A stretch of DNA of 64,000 nt. Source: Gonatopus flavifemur (lineage: Eukaryota; Arthropoda; Insecta; Hymenoptera; Dryinidae). Location: positions 434,001 to 498,000 of the forward strand of contig JAFFJZ010000046.1 in NCBI GenBank assembly GCA_018340375.1. The letters run 5' to 3'. Shown here piece after piece: positions 44,248-56,063 of this stretch. A model generated the notes under the pieces. The model saw nothing but the letters and a program-made list of their open reading frames with translations, ran no database searches and was not told where the DNA came from. Position 1 is the first letter of the stretch, and each line of letters starts with the position of its first letter. The position numbers and the translations under genes are program-made.

Positions 44248-44699
44248 TTGATGGCGATTTTCAGCCCGAATACAGCCATTTTCTGTTTTTGAAATCGGTC
44301 GAGTTTTCGTCGAATTATGACCACCCGGAGATTGTTCTAGGAGCAGTCAGAGCTGGTGTAAGCCTCCCCAACTCCCCATCGAATGAAGATCTTTGGATGT
44401 TATTTCTGAATCGAATGGGGGGGGGGGAGGGAGCATGATGTATCATTCTAGGGAAGTGGATCCCCGAAAACAATCGGAAATGATGAATAATAACGGATCC
44501 ATAAACAAATCAAGATGAATAAAAAATAAGTTTAGAAGGATCGCACATATTACGTAGCCCCCTAGCCAAAGTCCCCCCTCCAACTCCCTCATACCAGCGT
44601 TCCACGCCACGCTTGCCTAACATCTCTAAAACTGTTGATTCAGGATTTTTTATAAGTTTTTCTCACCTGTTCATTCGAGTCATAATTTCCATTTTTTTG

Positions 44700-45055
44700 T
44701 GTTCCACACCATTCCTGGCTACTTCCGATCATTTTACGATACTTCTGACATCTCTCGAACATTTTCGGATAACTTTGCACATTTCCGATATTTTCGATAA
44801 TTCCTGAATATTCTCGGACAAAGTCGATTACACCCGATAATTCTCGAACATTTACGGATGGACTCGCTCATTTTTGATAATTCTCAAATATTTTCGGATA
44901 ATTTTGATTATTTTCGACATTCTGGATAATTCTCAAACTTTTTTGGGATAACCCCGCTCATTCTCGATATTTCCGATAATTTTTGAATATTTTTGGACAA
45001 TTTCGATTGTTTTCGACATTCTTGATAATTCTCGAACATTTCCCCTCCGATCTCC
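44700..45055. repeat. Degenerate TTTTCGATAATTCTCGAACA tandem repeats
   Basis: About twelve phrases of the type (A)TTTTCGATAATTCTCGAAC-ATTTTCGGATAA with 28-35-base spacing and many substitutions. Confidence 0.6.
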
Positions 45056-45534
45056 TGATTTGACCTCATTAGACTTTTTCCTTTGGGGACACATTTCGAA
45101 GATCGGGTTTATCAACATCGGGCACAAGATTGAGAAGAGTTGTGTGAAAAAATAATAGAAGAAGTGGCACTCATCACTCCTGAAATTTTGCGGAACGTAG
45201 GTGAAAGTTGTTATAATCGTCCAGCTCACTGCATCGGATGTTCAGAAAACCATTTGGAACACCTCATTCAAGTCCCACCCTGAAGCGCGTATTTGCCCAA
45301 ACATGGATATCATTTGGGAATGGAGGAAGACCACATCTCGAATATAGGAATTGCTATATCTCGGCGAAGAATCAACCGATTTCATGGAATCAAAGACGAT
45401 TTGATTCAGGTTGAGGAAACACTATCCACAAATGTGTCGCGAGCTCCCAATTCGATTTGAGATGTGTGTCATCCCTACAAATCCCAAAGCCCTCATTTAG
45501 GGTTATGAATTCTCACTCTCATGAGGGGATACAA

Positions 45535-46190
45535 TTTCAGACACAATTTATCAATTATCGCGATTCGTCACTAATGTCTACTAATGATTCCTTGGGTTGG
45601 AAAGGCGATATACCAAGTGTTCCTCAGTGAAAGGTTATGAAAACTGATCAGGAATGTTTGCTAATTTTTCCTAATGCATTCCAATTCAAGGTGATAACCC
45701 CACCAACAATTCAAGACACATCTCATCAATGATTGGGATTTTCAACCAATGCTTTTCAACCGTTTGTAGAGTTGGAATCATGAAGGTCCAAGTTTTTCTC
45801 AGTAAACAATCATGACAACCAAGTGGGAATTTTCTGTCACTTTTGCAAATGCATTGTCCTGGAAGACAATAACCCCACCCACGGTTCCAGACACAATTCA
45901 TCAATTGTCGCGACTGTTAACTGATGTTTATTCATGATTGCTTGACGTGGAAGCGCGATATTCCAAGTTTTCCTTAGTAAACGATTATGTAAATGAAGCA
46001 GCAATTCTGACAAGATTCACCAAAAAATCAACAAAGAACGGACAAATTAAAAACGGAAAAAATTTGTCTTTTGTTTGGTTGAAATTAACAAATTTTTCCG
46101 AATGCGTTTCTTCAGAAAATAATAACTCTACCAACAATTCAAGACATATCCGATCAATTATCCCGATTGTTACCTAATGTTCATCAACAA
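45535..46190. repeat. Diverged tandem units, about 170-250 bases
   Basis: AACCCCACCAACAATTCAAG followed by ACACATCTCATCAATGATTG recurs as CAGACACAATTTATCAATTA (45538), ACACAATTCATCAATTGTCG (45890) and ACATATCCGATCAATTATCC (46144); each is followed by a CCAAGT(G)TT(C)CTCAGT-type segment. Four partial units. Confidence 0.6.
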
Positions 46191-46512
46191 TTTACTTTGG
46201 CTAGGGGCTATGTGATGTGTACAATCCTTCTACACTTATTTCTTATTCATCTTGATTTGTTGATGGACCCATTGTTATTCATTATTTCCGATCGATTTCG
46301 GGGATCCACTTCCCTTGAATGATATATCATGCTCCCTCCCCCCTTTTGATTAAAGAATGACATCCAAAGATCTCGATCCGATGGGGAGTTAGGGAGGCTT
46401 ACACTGGCTCTGACTACTCCTAGAACAATCTCCGGGTGGTCATTATTCGACGAAAACTTGACCGATTTCAAAAACAGAAAATGGCTGTATTCGGGCTGAA
46501 AATCGCCATCAA

Positions 46513-46903
46513 GTGAGCTATCGCAAGCCTCCCCACCTCATCCAAGATCTTCGCCCCCCTCGACCCCCCCCCCCCCCCCCCATCGCCCACTTGAAGATTG
46601 AGGATTTCGCACCCTCTTGGTATGATAGATTCTGTTCCCTCGTTGAATTCAAAACAAAATCATTCCATTATCCCCACCCGTTCAGCAATTATCAAGGTGT
46701 ATCCAGGCTCTTGCACCACTCTGCATAATGGAAATATATATTGTATATTCATTTGTTTTGCATCAGAAGTAGGTAGAGTTGTGTAAATTGCTACTTAGAA
46801 GAGTGATCTCACGCCACCGAATATAGATTCACATCAATTTTTCTGCCATATTAACTATCAATATTATGTCGCTGGCATCTATGATTTTGTTATCAATCCT
46901 TGA
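46513..46903. other. Spacer with an 18-C homopolymer
   Basis: C run at about 46564-46581. No gene recognised; frames here are short and without motifs. Confidence 0.5.
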
Positions 46904-47549
46904 ATTGGAAATCAATCAGGAATGAATTCAAATAATTTAAATTCGGTTGATTCCTAATAATTCACTTCATTGTTGAATTTTAGAGTACATTTCCCACTCT
47001 AAATTCGCTGGAAGTCGACTTGAGAATTGACATCCCTTGTTGAGTAACTTAAACTCATGGGAATTAGGATAGTAACAACAACAACAATCGAAGATTAAGG
47101 TCAAGCTACTATTCTCTCCTTGCGACAACTATCCCTCTAGAGTTGACAGCCACGAAAATTTAATATAAGGAAAGAGCGAATCGTTGCTCCCCGTTTCGTC
47201 ACTCTGAGGACCTCACAAATCACACCCGTGACAGCAATTCACGCGTAAAAGGCAATTGAGAACAATAAAATCGAATATGGCGATATACAGTATTTCCTAG
47301 CGAAGAGAAGCGATATAAAACCACATAGCAACAAAGCAAGAAAGTAGCTTTCAGCACACACATAACCATCTATCACCTCATCGGAACGCTGCGCAACGAC
47401 TGACTCCGTTCGGTGATTTCCGAACTGGAGTCGATCGCACAAGTCATACACCCTTACACACATACTTAAAAGTCTTAGCGCACATGACGATACGAACGTA
47501 TCTTGCTTTCAGTTTAGATTCCAGCGCGTTCAAATTCACCGTTCCCACA
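46904..47549 (-). repeat. BEL/Pao long terminal repeat 1 (3' LTR)
   Basis: On the minus strand it starts TGTGGGAACGGTGAATTTGA, right after a purine-rich tract with GGCGGGCGGTAATGT, the polypurine tract. The stretch 47150-47549 is almost identical to 50203-50597, while 46904-47090 differs much more from 49957-50150. The inner boundary 46904 is where similarity starts and is approximate. Confidence 0.75.
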
Positions 47550-48696
47550 ACATTACCGCCCGCCTCGTTTGCCACGCGCGCAAACGAATAAAGAAAAGTT
47601 TTGAATAGTCAGTTGGCGGATCAAGCTTGATCGGCAAGATACAGAGTTTCGAAATTGGACGCTTGTACGTCCCTGTGGCCGTGCGTATCGTCACGAGGCG
47701 TACCAACCCATCAGAGCTCGAATGAGATGCTTCCATCCTCGCAAGCTTCCATCTAGCAGGGGGCAGGTTATCGTCCTCAAGCAAAACAAGATCTCCAGGC
47801 GTAAGATTACTTTTTCGCAAATACCAAGCTGACCGCTGCTGGAGCGAGTGCAGATAATCCCGGTTCCATACTTTCCATGACCTTCCTGACAATGTCTGGA
47901 CCATCTACCACCCTGACAGCCGATTATCAGCTAGGTCAAGAAATGAAGGTGTAGGTAGAGTTTCCAAACCGGTACCAACCAAAAAATGGCCAGGGGTTAA
48001 TGCCTCCAAGGATTCAGCGTCGTCGTGTAACGGCGCGATGGGTCGGGAGTTAAGCCACGCTTCGATGTTGCATAAAAGTGTCTGGAATCCATCCTTAACG
48101 GGAACGATATTGCCTAGTGCGCGACGAAGATGAAATTTTAGGCGTTCCACCCCAGCCTCCTGGACTCCTCCAAAATGAGGAGTACCGGACGGTATGAAAT
48201 GCCAGCTTAGGCGGTCATTGGCCAAATGATCTTTCAACGAAGGGTCCGAAACAATCTGCTTGTAACTATTTGCTAATTTTCTGTTGGCTCCCACGGAATT
48301 AGTACCGTTATCTGTACAGACGCCTGAGGGGATACCCTGTCTAGCCACGAATCTATTAAAAGCAGCGAGAAAATCAGCGGTAAAACAGCTATCAACTAAT
48401 TCGAGATGTATTGCCCTGGTCGCAAGGCAAACGGACGAGCTAACGAAGGTTTTGATTGCGAGATTGCCCCTCCCTCACGACAATCGAACGAAAAATGGCC
48501 CCGCGTAATCAATTCCCAAGTGAGAGAAAGGCCGAGAGGGCTGAACCCGATAATAAGGTAAGGAAGCCATAAGTTGCCGTGCAGGGACAGCACGATATCT
48601 TGCACAAATCATGGAGCTGGATATACATCTTTCCGTGAGCGTTCTAAGGCCTAATTTCCAGAACTGCTGCCTGATAGTATACATCACCAACTGCAC
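47536..48696 (-). pseudogene. BEL/Pao pol remnant: integrase
   Basis: Reading leftwards: TIRQQFWKLGLRTLTERCIS (zinc-binding N-terminus, cysteines partly lost), RPFSHLGIDYAGPFFV (first catalytic D of the integrase), SGVCTDNGTNSVGANRKL (second D), FGGVQEAGVERLKFHLRRAL (Glu), AWLNSRPIAPLHDD, LTPGHFLVG, then a C-terminal DUF5641-like domain (YLRKSNLTPGDLVLLEDDNL and RLVTIRTATGTYKRPISKL). Frameshifts at about 48640, 48380 and 47905 separate the pieces. Integrase inserts the cDNA into the host genome. It sits directly after gag because protease, RT and RNase H are deleted. Confidence 0.85.
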
Positions 48697-48699
48697 TCC

Positions 48700-49426
48700 A
48701 CCGTGTCACGTTTGCCGATGAATGCGACAGACAACAAGCACAGACAGCCCGCAACTGAGTAATATGAGCGGAAACTTTAAGATTAAGATTAATAAAACTA
48801 TTCAAATACTCTTCTACAATCAATCCTTGATTCTCGTAGCGTTCCTTGAGCGCGTTACATGTAGTTTCGTAGTTGGCCTCCGTACTGGGCAAACCATCAA
48901 TCAGCAGTAGCGCTTCATCGGTCAAACAAGACTTTAAATACTGCAGCTTCTGAACGGCGGAAGTGTCAGGATGAGATTCAACCTTCGTTTCAAACTGGTC
49001 CTTGAAAGAATTCCAGTGTAAGTACGATCCTGCGAACTTTGGCAGATCCAAGCGAGGAAATTGAAGCTGTCTAGCGGTTACCTGCGAAGTTGCATTAGCA
49101 TTATCATTGGCATTGCCAGCACATGTTGGAGTCTCAATTGCATGTAACAGTTCCATGAACCCGGAAAGACCCTCTTCATGAGCTTCTTCCACAACGCTGA
49201 AGTGCTGAAGTTGAAAATAAGGCAGTGTTTTCTGCTCATCGGAAGACACTGACGTAATCAATTTCAAATGCAATGTGCGCACTTTATCCCAATACCCTTT
49301 CAATGACTCGATTCGCTTGGGTATATTTATTGGAGTAAAATTTCGAGCTCCTCGTTTTTTGAAATTAATAACACTGCGTCTAATTGAACCAGCAGTCATT
49401 TCGATAAAAGCGATCGTTTCGTTCAT
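48700..49426 (-). pseudogene. BEL/Pao gag, N-terminal part
   Basis: From the Met at 49426: AFIEMTAGSIRRSVINFKKR, then LPKFAGSYLHWNSFKDQFET, then SCLTDEALLLIDGLPSTEAN and ALKERYENQGLIVEEYLNSF, the DUF1759-type Gag of BEL/Pao elements, which forms the capsid. After INLNLKVSAHITQLRAVCAC homology stops and integrase-type sequence follows out of frame, so the zinc knuckles and the first part of pol are gone. The retained part is a clean frame of about 240 codons. Confidence 0.85.
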
Positions 49427-49956
49427 GATTGAGTGGAATAAAAATCAGAACTCCTCAATTCGAACTTGAACTGTCAAATCGACAGCGAAACGTATGATCG
49501 TGGATCAGAACAAGTACAGAATTGTATTGAGTATACGTGAATACTTGTCTTGAAATTGGTAGTGTATCAGCGCAGCGAATCAGACGTCGTGCGAAACGAG
49601 TATGGATGACCAAGATAGACCAAGCGGCAGAAGGAGATGAGCATATAATGATAGTGCAATTTATGACGGTGAACCGATGTTACTGAGCGAGATCAGAGGA
49701 AAACGGTCGTTGACGTCACAGCATTTGGCGGGAAACAATACGTAGATGATTGCTCGTGTCGGTGCTCCAATGCGAAAGTTGATGAACGAGGTATGAGAAT
49801 CAAAGATGTATGTGTGGCAGAAAAACTAACAGATACACAAGGTCGACGAAGGAGACGAATGAAAGAGAGAATATGGAGCGACAAAAGATGAGAGAATGGA
49901 AAAAGCAATTACAATTGAACCTGGAGCCGTAAATCCGGCTCGAAGGACCAGAAATG
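49427..49956 (-). other. BEL/Pao leader between 5' LTR and gag
   Basis: No coding motif; expected to hold the tRNA primer-binding site next to the LTR at about 49950, which I could not identify with certainty. Confidence 0.45.
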
Positions 49957-50597
49957 GATTGGAAATGAATCACGAATGAATTCAAATAATTCCAATTTGG
50001 TAAATTCCTAATAATTCACTTTATTGTTGAATTGTAGAGTTCATTTTCAACTATAAATTTGCCGGAAGTCGACTCGAGAATTTACATTCCTCATTGAGTA
50101 ACTTGAACTAATGGAAATTAGTATAGTAACAAAAACGATCCAAGATTGAGGTAAAGCTACTATTCTCTCCTTGCGACAACTATCCCTTCAGAGTTAACAG
50201 CCACGAAAATTTAATATAAGGAAAGAGCGAATCGTTGCTCCCCGTTTCGTCACTCTGAGGACCTCACAAATCACACCCGTGACAGCAATTCACGCGTAAA
50301 AGGCAATTGAGAACAATGAAATCGAATATGGCGATATACAATATTTCCTAGCGAAGAGAAGCGATATAAAACCACATAGCAACAAAGCAAGAAAGTAGCT
50401 TTCAGCACACACATAACCATCTATCACCTCATCGAAACGCTGCGCAACGACTGACTCCGTTCGGTGATTTCCGAACTGGAGTCGATCGCACAAGTCATAC
50501 ACCCTTACACACATACTTAAAAGTCTTAGCGCACATGACGATACGAACGTATCTTGCTTTGAGTTTAGATTCCAGCGCGTTCAAATTCACCGTTCCG
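49957..50597 (-). repeat. BEL/Pao long terminal repeat 2 (5' LTR)
   Basis: Matches LTR 1. At the outer end the TGTGGGAACGG start reads TCGGAACGG, so the terminal bases are changed or lost, and LTR 3 sequence follows at once. Confidence 0.75.
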
Positions 50598-50702
50598 AGA
50601 ATTCAACATGAGAAAACAGCGAATCGTTGCTTCACGTTTCGTCACTCTAAGGACCCCACAAATCACACCAGTATCAGCAATTCACGCGTGAAGGGCAATT
50701 AA
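50598..50702 (-). repeat. BEL/Pao LTR 3, part 1
   Basis: GCGAATCGTTGCTTCACGTT to CACGCGTGAAGGGCAATT matches the middle of LTR 1 with more differences; it is cut at TTAA by the 5.4-kb element and continues at 56064. Confidence 0.75.
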
Positions 50703-52327
50703 CCCATTAGCGCCTGAACAGACACTTTTGGACACCAAAGTTCAGAAATTCATTGTACAATGAACTTGGTCAGAAAAAAATTCTTGAGCCACTGTATCCT
50801 ATGTTTTGGAGGTCGCTCTTTCGAATGATGATATTCAGAAGTCCCTAAAACGGATTTTGTCGTGTGAAAATTGAAAATTAGAAGAAAGCACTGTTTTTTT
50901 CTCTAAATTATTCAAGATCGTATTTGTGTTTGCTTTTGCATTTCTCTACATACTCAATACCGATGAATATCGCGTTCATGGAACCTCAACTGAGAGTTAT
51001 CGGCTGAGGATTGATAAGAAAGAATGTTCATCAATACAAAAAGGCGTCCGAAACAATAAATTTTACTCCTAATCTTCAGCAATGTTTTTCTCGATTCCTA
51101 AGCACTCCAGAAAAAATTCCCTTAGAACAAGGACGTCCTAAAATTGGTCGAAGAATACCCTCACATTTTTTCAAAACCGTGAAAAAACATTTTTGATTTT
51201 CCGGAAAATGAAAAAATTGCCTCTGTTGAAAAATTGTTCAAAAAATCTGAGAAAATTTGAGGGTATTGTTTGACTGATTTGCATCTCAATTTGAACAGAA
51301 TTTGGAATCAATAAATGGAATCACGGATTCATTGAGGGAATATATTTTGATATTTATTACATACTAATAATTGAGGAGCTGGATCGGGTAACTCGCCGAG
51401 CACTCGAACCGCGTCACAAGTTTGATGCAAGAGGTCCTGTTGGAGGTCGAAAAGGAAAGTCGGAATTTTGGAAATGTAAAAATACTGGGTGGTAGAGCTT
51501 GAAAAATCAATCCAAGTTACTCCTTACGATTTTTTTCTATGATTGACGATTTTCAAGAAAAAAATCATGAACCATCAATTTTTTCACACCAAAAATGATC
51601 ATTTTTCAACATTCAACTCGCTCTAACTCGGTCATTTTACAATGAATCGGAATGAATCTTGCTAATTTCGATTCGTGAGACTTCCCCGAAGATGCGAATG
51701 TAGATAAAGTTCGTAAAAATTGATAACAAAATGATAAATTCTTAATAGGAAGTAAAAATCACGTTTTCCATGCTTTGTATCAATAAAGTAGTGTGGGAAG
51801 TACGAAGTACAAAAAACTCCCAGCGAGAAAGTTGTTCGCTAGTGTTTGAACTAACTTTGTCGAAAATTTCAGATCGATTCGACTAATAGTTTGCAAAATA
51901 CAGCCATTTATTCATTAGCGCGCAGCAAAAATTTTTCATAGTTTTGCGTCGTCTATAGGATGAATATCGGCGTCCGCGGCAAACGTGGTATTCGCTCGAT
52001 TTCTGATCGTAGGTTTGTTTTTTGGGTCGGAGAAAACGAATATTGGAGTTTTTCTGAGAGTAAAATTCATAATCGATGCCTCATTACAAATAATTTAATT
52101 GTTCAAAAGGTCTTTACAAATCAACTATTGGTATTAAGGGAAAGCTGTTCGGACGAAGAAAATTCCTCCTTTTGCGAGAAATAAGTGTGATGCGGAACAT
52201 TTTTCATTGTTGTCTTTCATTCGAATATATTTATTCATTCACATGATCTATTCTCATATGTACATTTGTTCATTTTCTTCTCGTTCACTACTCCGGATTT
52301 ACACACTTTTTGCGTTTAGGTTCATCT

Positions 52328-54036
52328 TCAATTTGTCCTTCTTTTCATCTCTATTACAGCTTTTTCAAAAAAATCGTGATACATTTTTCTTCCTTCACTA
52401 CTCAAATATTGCATCAACGATTTGACATCATTTATTTTTTCTCCGCTCAGTCCAGTTGCTTCTGCCCGTTCAGTTTGAAGTAAATCATCAAATACAATCT
52501 CTGATGTCAACACATACTCTGTTGGTGCATCAGTGTGAGTAGCATGCAAGTGTATATAATGATGGATGGGGGCAAATCAACGGAAAACCAAATCAACGGA
52601 AACGTTGGTTGGAAAGAATTAGACATCATACATCATACATCTCTTCCTTTTCAACCAATGGTTTCGTTGATTTGTCCTCTCGTTGATTCGGCCCCCACCC
52701 ATGATGATTAGGAAAATGAATTATTTTGACACCTTCACTTATTTGCAAACTTTTTGGAATAATAACTTTGTTCGGCAGATAAATTTCAAAGTTCCTCACG
52801 ATCATCTCCGCTTCTTCAACAATTGTGAATGGAGGATTCCTTGCACTTTTTATAATTCCAATGTATTCTTCTTGTGTTTCTATAGTTCCCTTCTTTTTCA
52901 TTTTCTGACCGTACAAACCAAAATTTCGATCACAAGAACAATACGAGTGACCACGAACTGGATACAAATGATGTATTTCGAGTTCCAGTTTTCCAGATAA
53001 CATTGACAAAAACGTAAGCATCAAATAATTTTTATTCTGCCCTCCACATGAGTTAGAAGATAGATATATTCTATGATTATAATCGAATGCCAATTCTTTC
53101 TTTATGGAATCTAGAAGGAAATTACATACGCTTTTTTAATTCCCCTTCTATGAATGAATACATGTAACTCCTTTTGTGATTGCCGAATACGTTTACATTG
53201 GAAACATGAAGCCAAAGAAGTCGCCGGTAAAATTGATCAGATACTGGAATCATTGGCAATGGCAAGTTCTGACCAAAATCAAACTCTATACATAATACAT
53301 TTTTCTCTGACATCATTTTTTTTCATTTCCTTGTAATCATCTATCTTATATTCATGATTTCGTCATTCTGCAGTCATTGTTTCATTATTCCTATTCTCAT
53401 AACGAAAATTACATACATCAGGACGGGGTTTCGGAAGAGCGAATTCGAGATAATTAGAATATTTTGTGTAAGTAGATTGTTTTATCGGAGGATCGGGATT
53501 ATTCGTTTCTTAGTGTAATATGCACGAAAAAACTTGTATAAAGTTTTCGCAGTCAAATCCGAATGATCAAAACATTTTAGAGAAGATATTTTACGGCCGT
53601 AGTGAGACTCAGAATGTGGTATTGACAAACAATGTTCATATATCATTTTTCAATGCATTATTCGAAATGACGTGATGATTAGTTTTACCTCGATTATCTG
53701 TTAATGGTTTGTTATTATTCATTTTCTTTTGTATACTAGCAAATCTCCTTTTTTTTATATTCAATAACTTGCATGAAAAATTTTGACAAACAATCTCACG
53801 AGCGGATATACAGTGAAAACAATATTTCCTCGTCATCAATCCTTTGAGTAAAACGTTTTGTGAGTTATACTCACCGAGAGACCAGAAGGAATCATAGAAT
53901 TCTTGTTGCTGTGCAACATCGGTTTTGAGGAAGCATTTTTTTTTGCAACAAGAGATGACAGGCTGGAATATCTTGGGTGGAATTGTTTTTTCCGAATCTG
54001 AGGAATACTGTTTTCCCTAAAAATTATTTTCTTCAC
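52328..54036 (-). pseudogene. DUF7869-like (DDE-type) gene inside the TTAA element
   Basis: Reading leftwards: 54036-53836 unassigned N-terminus; 53839-53636 YCFHCISAREIVCQNFSCKL then DNRGKTNHH; 53316-53122 FDFGQNLPLPMIPVSDQFYR (a D-Q-LP-P motif) and NHKRSYMYSFIEGE; 53093-52704 SSNSCGGQNKNYLMLTFLSM (N-S-CGGQNKN), PVRGHSYCSCDRNFGLYGQK; after a MITE, 52549-52328 SGEKINDVKSLMQYLSSEGR ending KRRTN. This motif series is the DUF7869 domain found in many insect and cnidarian proteins of suspected transposon origin; DDE catalysis is my inference. Frameshifts near 53836, 53636 and 53100 and the MITE disrupt it. The same KMYHDF-EKAV-KMKRRTN end recurs inverted near 54345-54407. Confidence 0.7.
52564..52700. 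mobile_element. GGATGGGGGCC-family MITE (copy 3), inside the DUF7869-like gene
   Basis: GGATGGGGGCAAATCAACGG to TTGATTCGGCCCCCACCC with ATGAT on both sides (52559-52563, 52701-52705), a 5-bp duplication. The middle carries CATCATACATCATACATC, absent from the other copies. Confidence 0.85.
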
Positions 54037-56063
54037 AAATCAAATCAGTGGAGAGAATTCAACCTTTTATCAACGGGAAATTTTACACGGACAACTTACT
54101 CCATTTCTTGCACGCTTATTTCTAATGGCAATCCAATTATTTTCCTCCCGTATCTTTTTTCCACTGGTTGCTCAAGACTTTTCAACAGACTTTTTCTACT
54201 TGGAAATTAATACAAACTTCTTCTCTTATTCTGTGAATAGCAATTTACCAATGGATTGGATAACCTCAATTTGATTCACATAGGTTAAACAGAAGACAGG
54301 ATAGGATACATTTGTATTGGTTAAGAAATTCGCCTGTAGTGGAGGAAAAGAATGTATCACGATTTTATTGAAAAAGCTGTAATAAAGATGAAAAGGAGAA
54401 CAAATTAAAGATGAACCTAAGAGCGAAGAGTGTGTAAATCCGTAGTAGTGAACGAGAAAAAAAATGAACAAATGTACATATGGAGGATAGATTATGCGAA
54501 TGAATAAATATATTCGAATAAAAAACAACAATGAAAAATGTTCCGCATCAAACTTATTTCTCGCAAGAGAAGAAACTTTTTTCGTCCGACCAGCTTTCCC
54601 TTAATACCAATAGTTGATTTGTAAAGACCTTTTGGACAATTAAATTATTTGTAATAAGGCATCGATTATGAATTTTATTCTCAGAAATACTCCAATATTC
54701 GTTTTCTCCGACCCAAAAAACAAACCTACGTTCAGAAATCGAGCGAATACCACCTTTGTCGCGGATGCGGATATTCATCCTAGAAACGACGCGAAACTAT
54801 GAAAAATTTTTGCTGCGCGCTAATAAATAAATCGCTGTATTTTGCAAACTATTAGTCGAATCGATCTGAAATTTCCCACAAAGTTAGTTCAAACACTAGC
54901 GAACAACTTTCTCGGTGGAAGTTTTTTGTACCTCGTACTTCCCCCACCACTTTTTTGATACAAAGCATGGAAAACGTGATTTTTACTTCGTATTTGAAAT
55001 TTATCAATTTTTATTGATTTTTACGAAGTTTACCTACATTCACATTTTCGGAGAAGTCTCACGAATCGAAATTCACAAGATTCATTTCGATTCATTGAAA
55101 AATGACCGAGTTAGAGCGAGTTGAATGTTGAAAAATGATCATTTTTGGTGTCATAAAATTGATGGTTCATGATTTTTTTCTCGAAAATCGTCAATCATAG
55201 AAAAAATTCGTAAAGAGTAATTCGGATTGATTTTTCAAGCTCTACCACTTAGTATTTTTACATTCCCAAAATTCCGACTTTTTTTTCGACCTACGACGGG
55301 ACCTCTCGCATCAAACTTGTGACGCGGTTCGAGCGCTCGGCGAGTTATTCGATCCAGCTCCTCAATTACACAATGAAAATATTGAATTTGTAATTGGTGA
55401 TCTCAGAAACCATTTAGCAATTTTTTTCTCAATAACTATGGACTTGCGGGGAAATTTTGTTGGAACAAAAAATTCTCAAAATCAGTCAAACAATACCCTC
55501 AAATTTTTTCAGATTTTTGAAACAATTTTTCCAAAAATACCAATTTTCCCATTTTCCGGAAAATCAAGAATGTTTTTTTACGGGTCTGAAAAAATTTGAG
55601 GGTATCCTCCGACCAATTTTAAGACGTTTTTGTTCCGAAGGAGTTTGTCCCAAAGTCCTTAGGAATCGAGAAAAAAACTGCTGAAGAGTAAAAGTAAAAT
55701 TTATTGTTTCGGACGCCTTTTTGTATGGATAAACATCTTTTTTTATTAATCCTCAACCGATTACTTCCAGTTGACGGTCCATGGACGCGATATTTATCGG
55801 TATTGAGTATGTTGAAAAATGCAAAAGCAAACAAAAACATGATTTTGGAAAATTTTTTTCCAAAAAAACAGTGTTTTTTTTGTAATTTGCAATTTTCACA
55901 TAAAAAACTCATTTCAGGGACTTCTGAACATCACCATCCGAAAGAGCGATCTTCAAAACATAGGATACAGTGGCTCAAAAATTTTTCTTCAACCAAATTC
56001 ATTGTACAATGAATCTCTGAAATTTGGCGTCCAAAAGTGTCCGTTCAGGCGCTAATGGTTCAA

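Larger units (their letters stand above)
44248..46512. repeat. Foldback element with about 275-base inverted ends
   Basis: Left arm 44248-44522 (TTGATGGCGATTTTCAGCCC ... ACAAATCAAGATGAATAA) pairs with 46512-46245. The arms share GACCACCCGGAGATTGTTCT and a G-rich tract (GGGGGGGGGG near 44418, CCCTCCCCCC near 46336). No protein is encoded between. The interior is made of two short-period repeat zones. No target duplication seen. Confidence 0.7.
50703..56059. mobile_element. 5.4-kb TTAA-flanked element with about 1.7-kb inverted repeats
   Basis: Ends CCCATTAGCGCCTGAACAGA (50703) and, inverted, (A)CCATTAGCGCCTGAACGGAC (56059). Flanks TTAA (50699-50702) and TCAA (56060-56063). It splits an LTR whose two halves join correctly, so the ends are exact. 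The inverted repeats span about 50703-52440 and 54340-56059 and include matching 74-codon frames (51960-52184 plus, 54554-54778 minus) of no known function. The unique middle carries a DUF7869-like gene on the minus strand, whose last codons reach into the repeat. The ends are of piggyBac type but no piggyBac gene is present. Confidence 0.8.
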
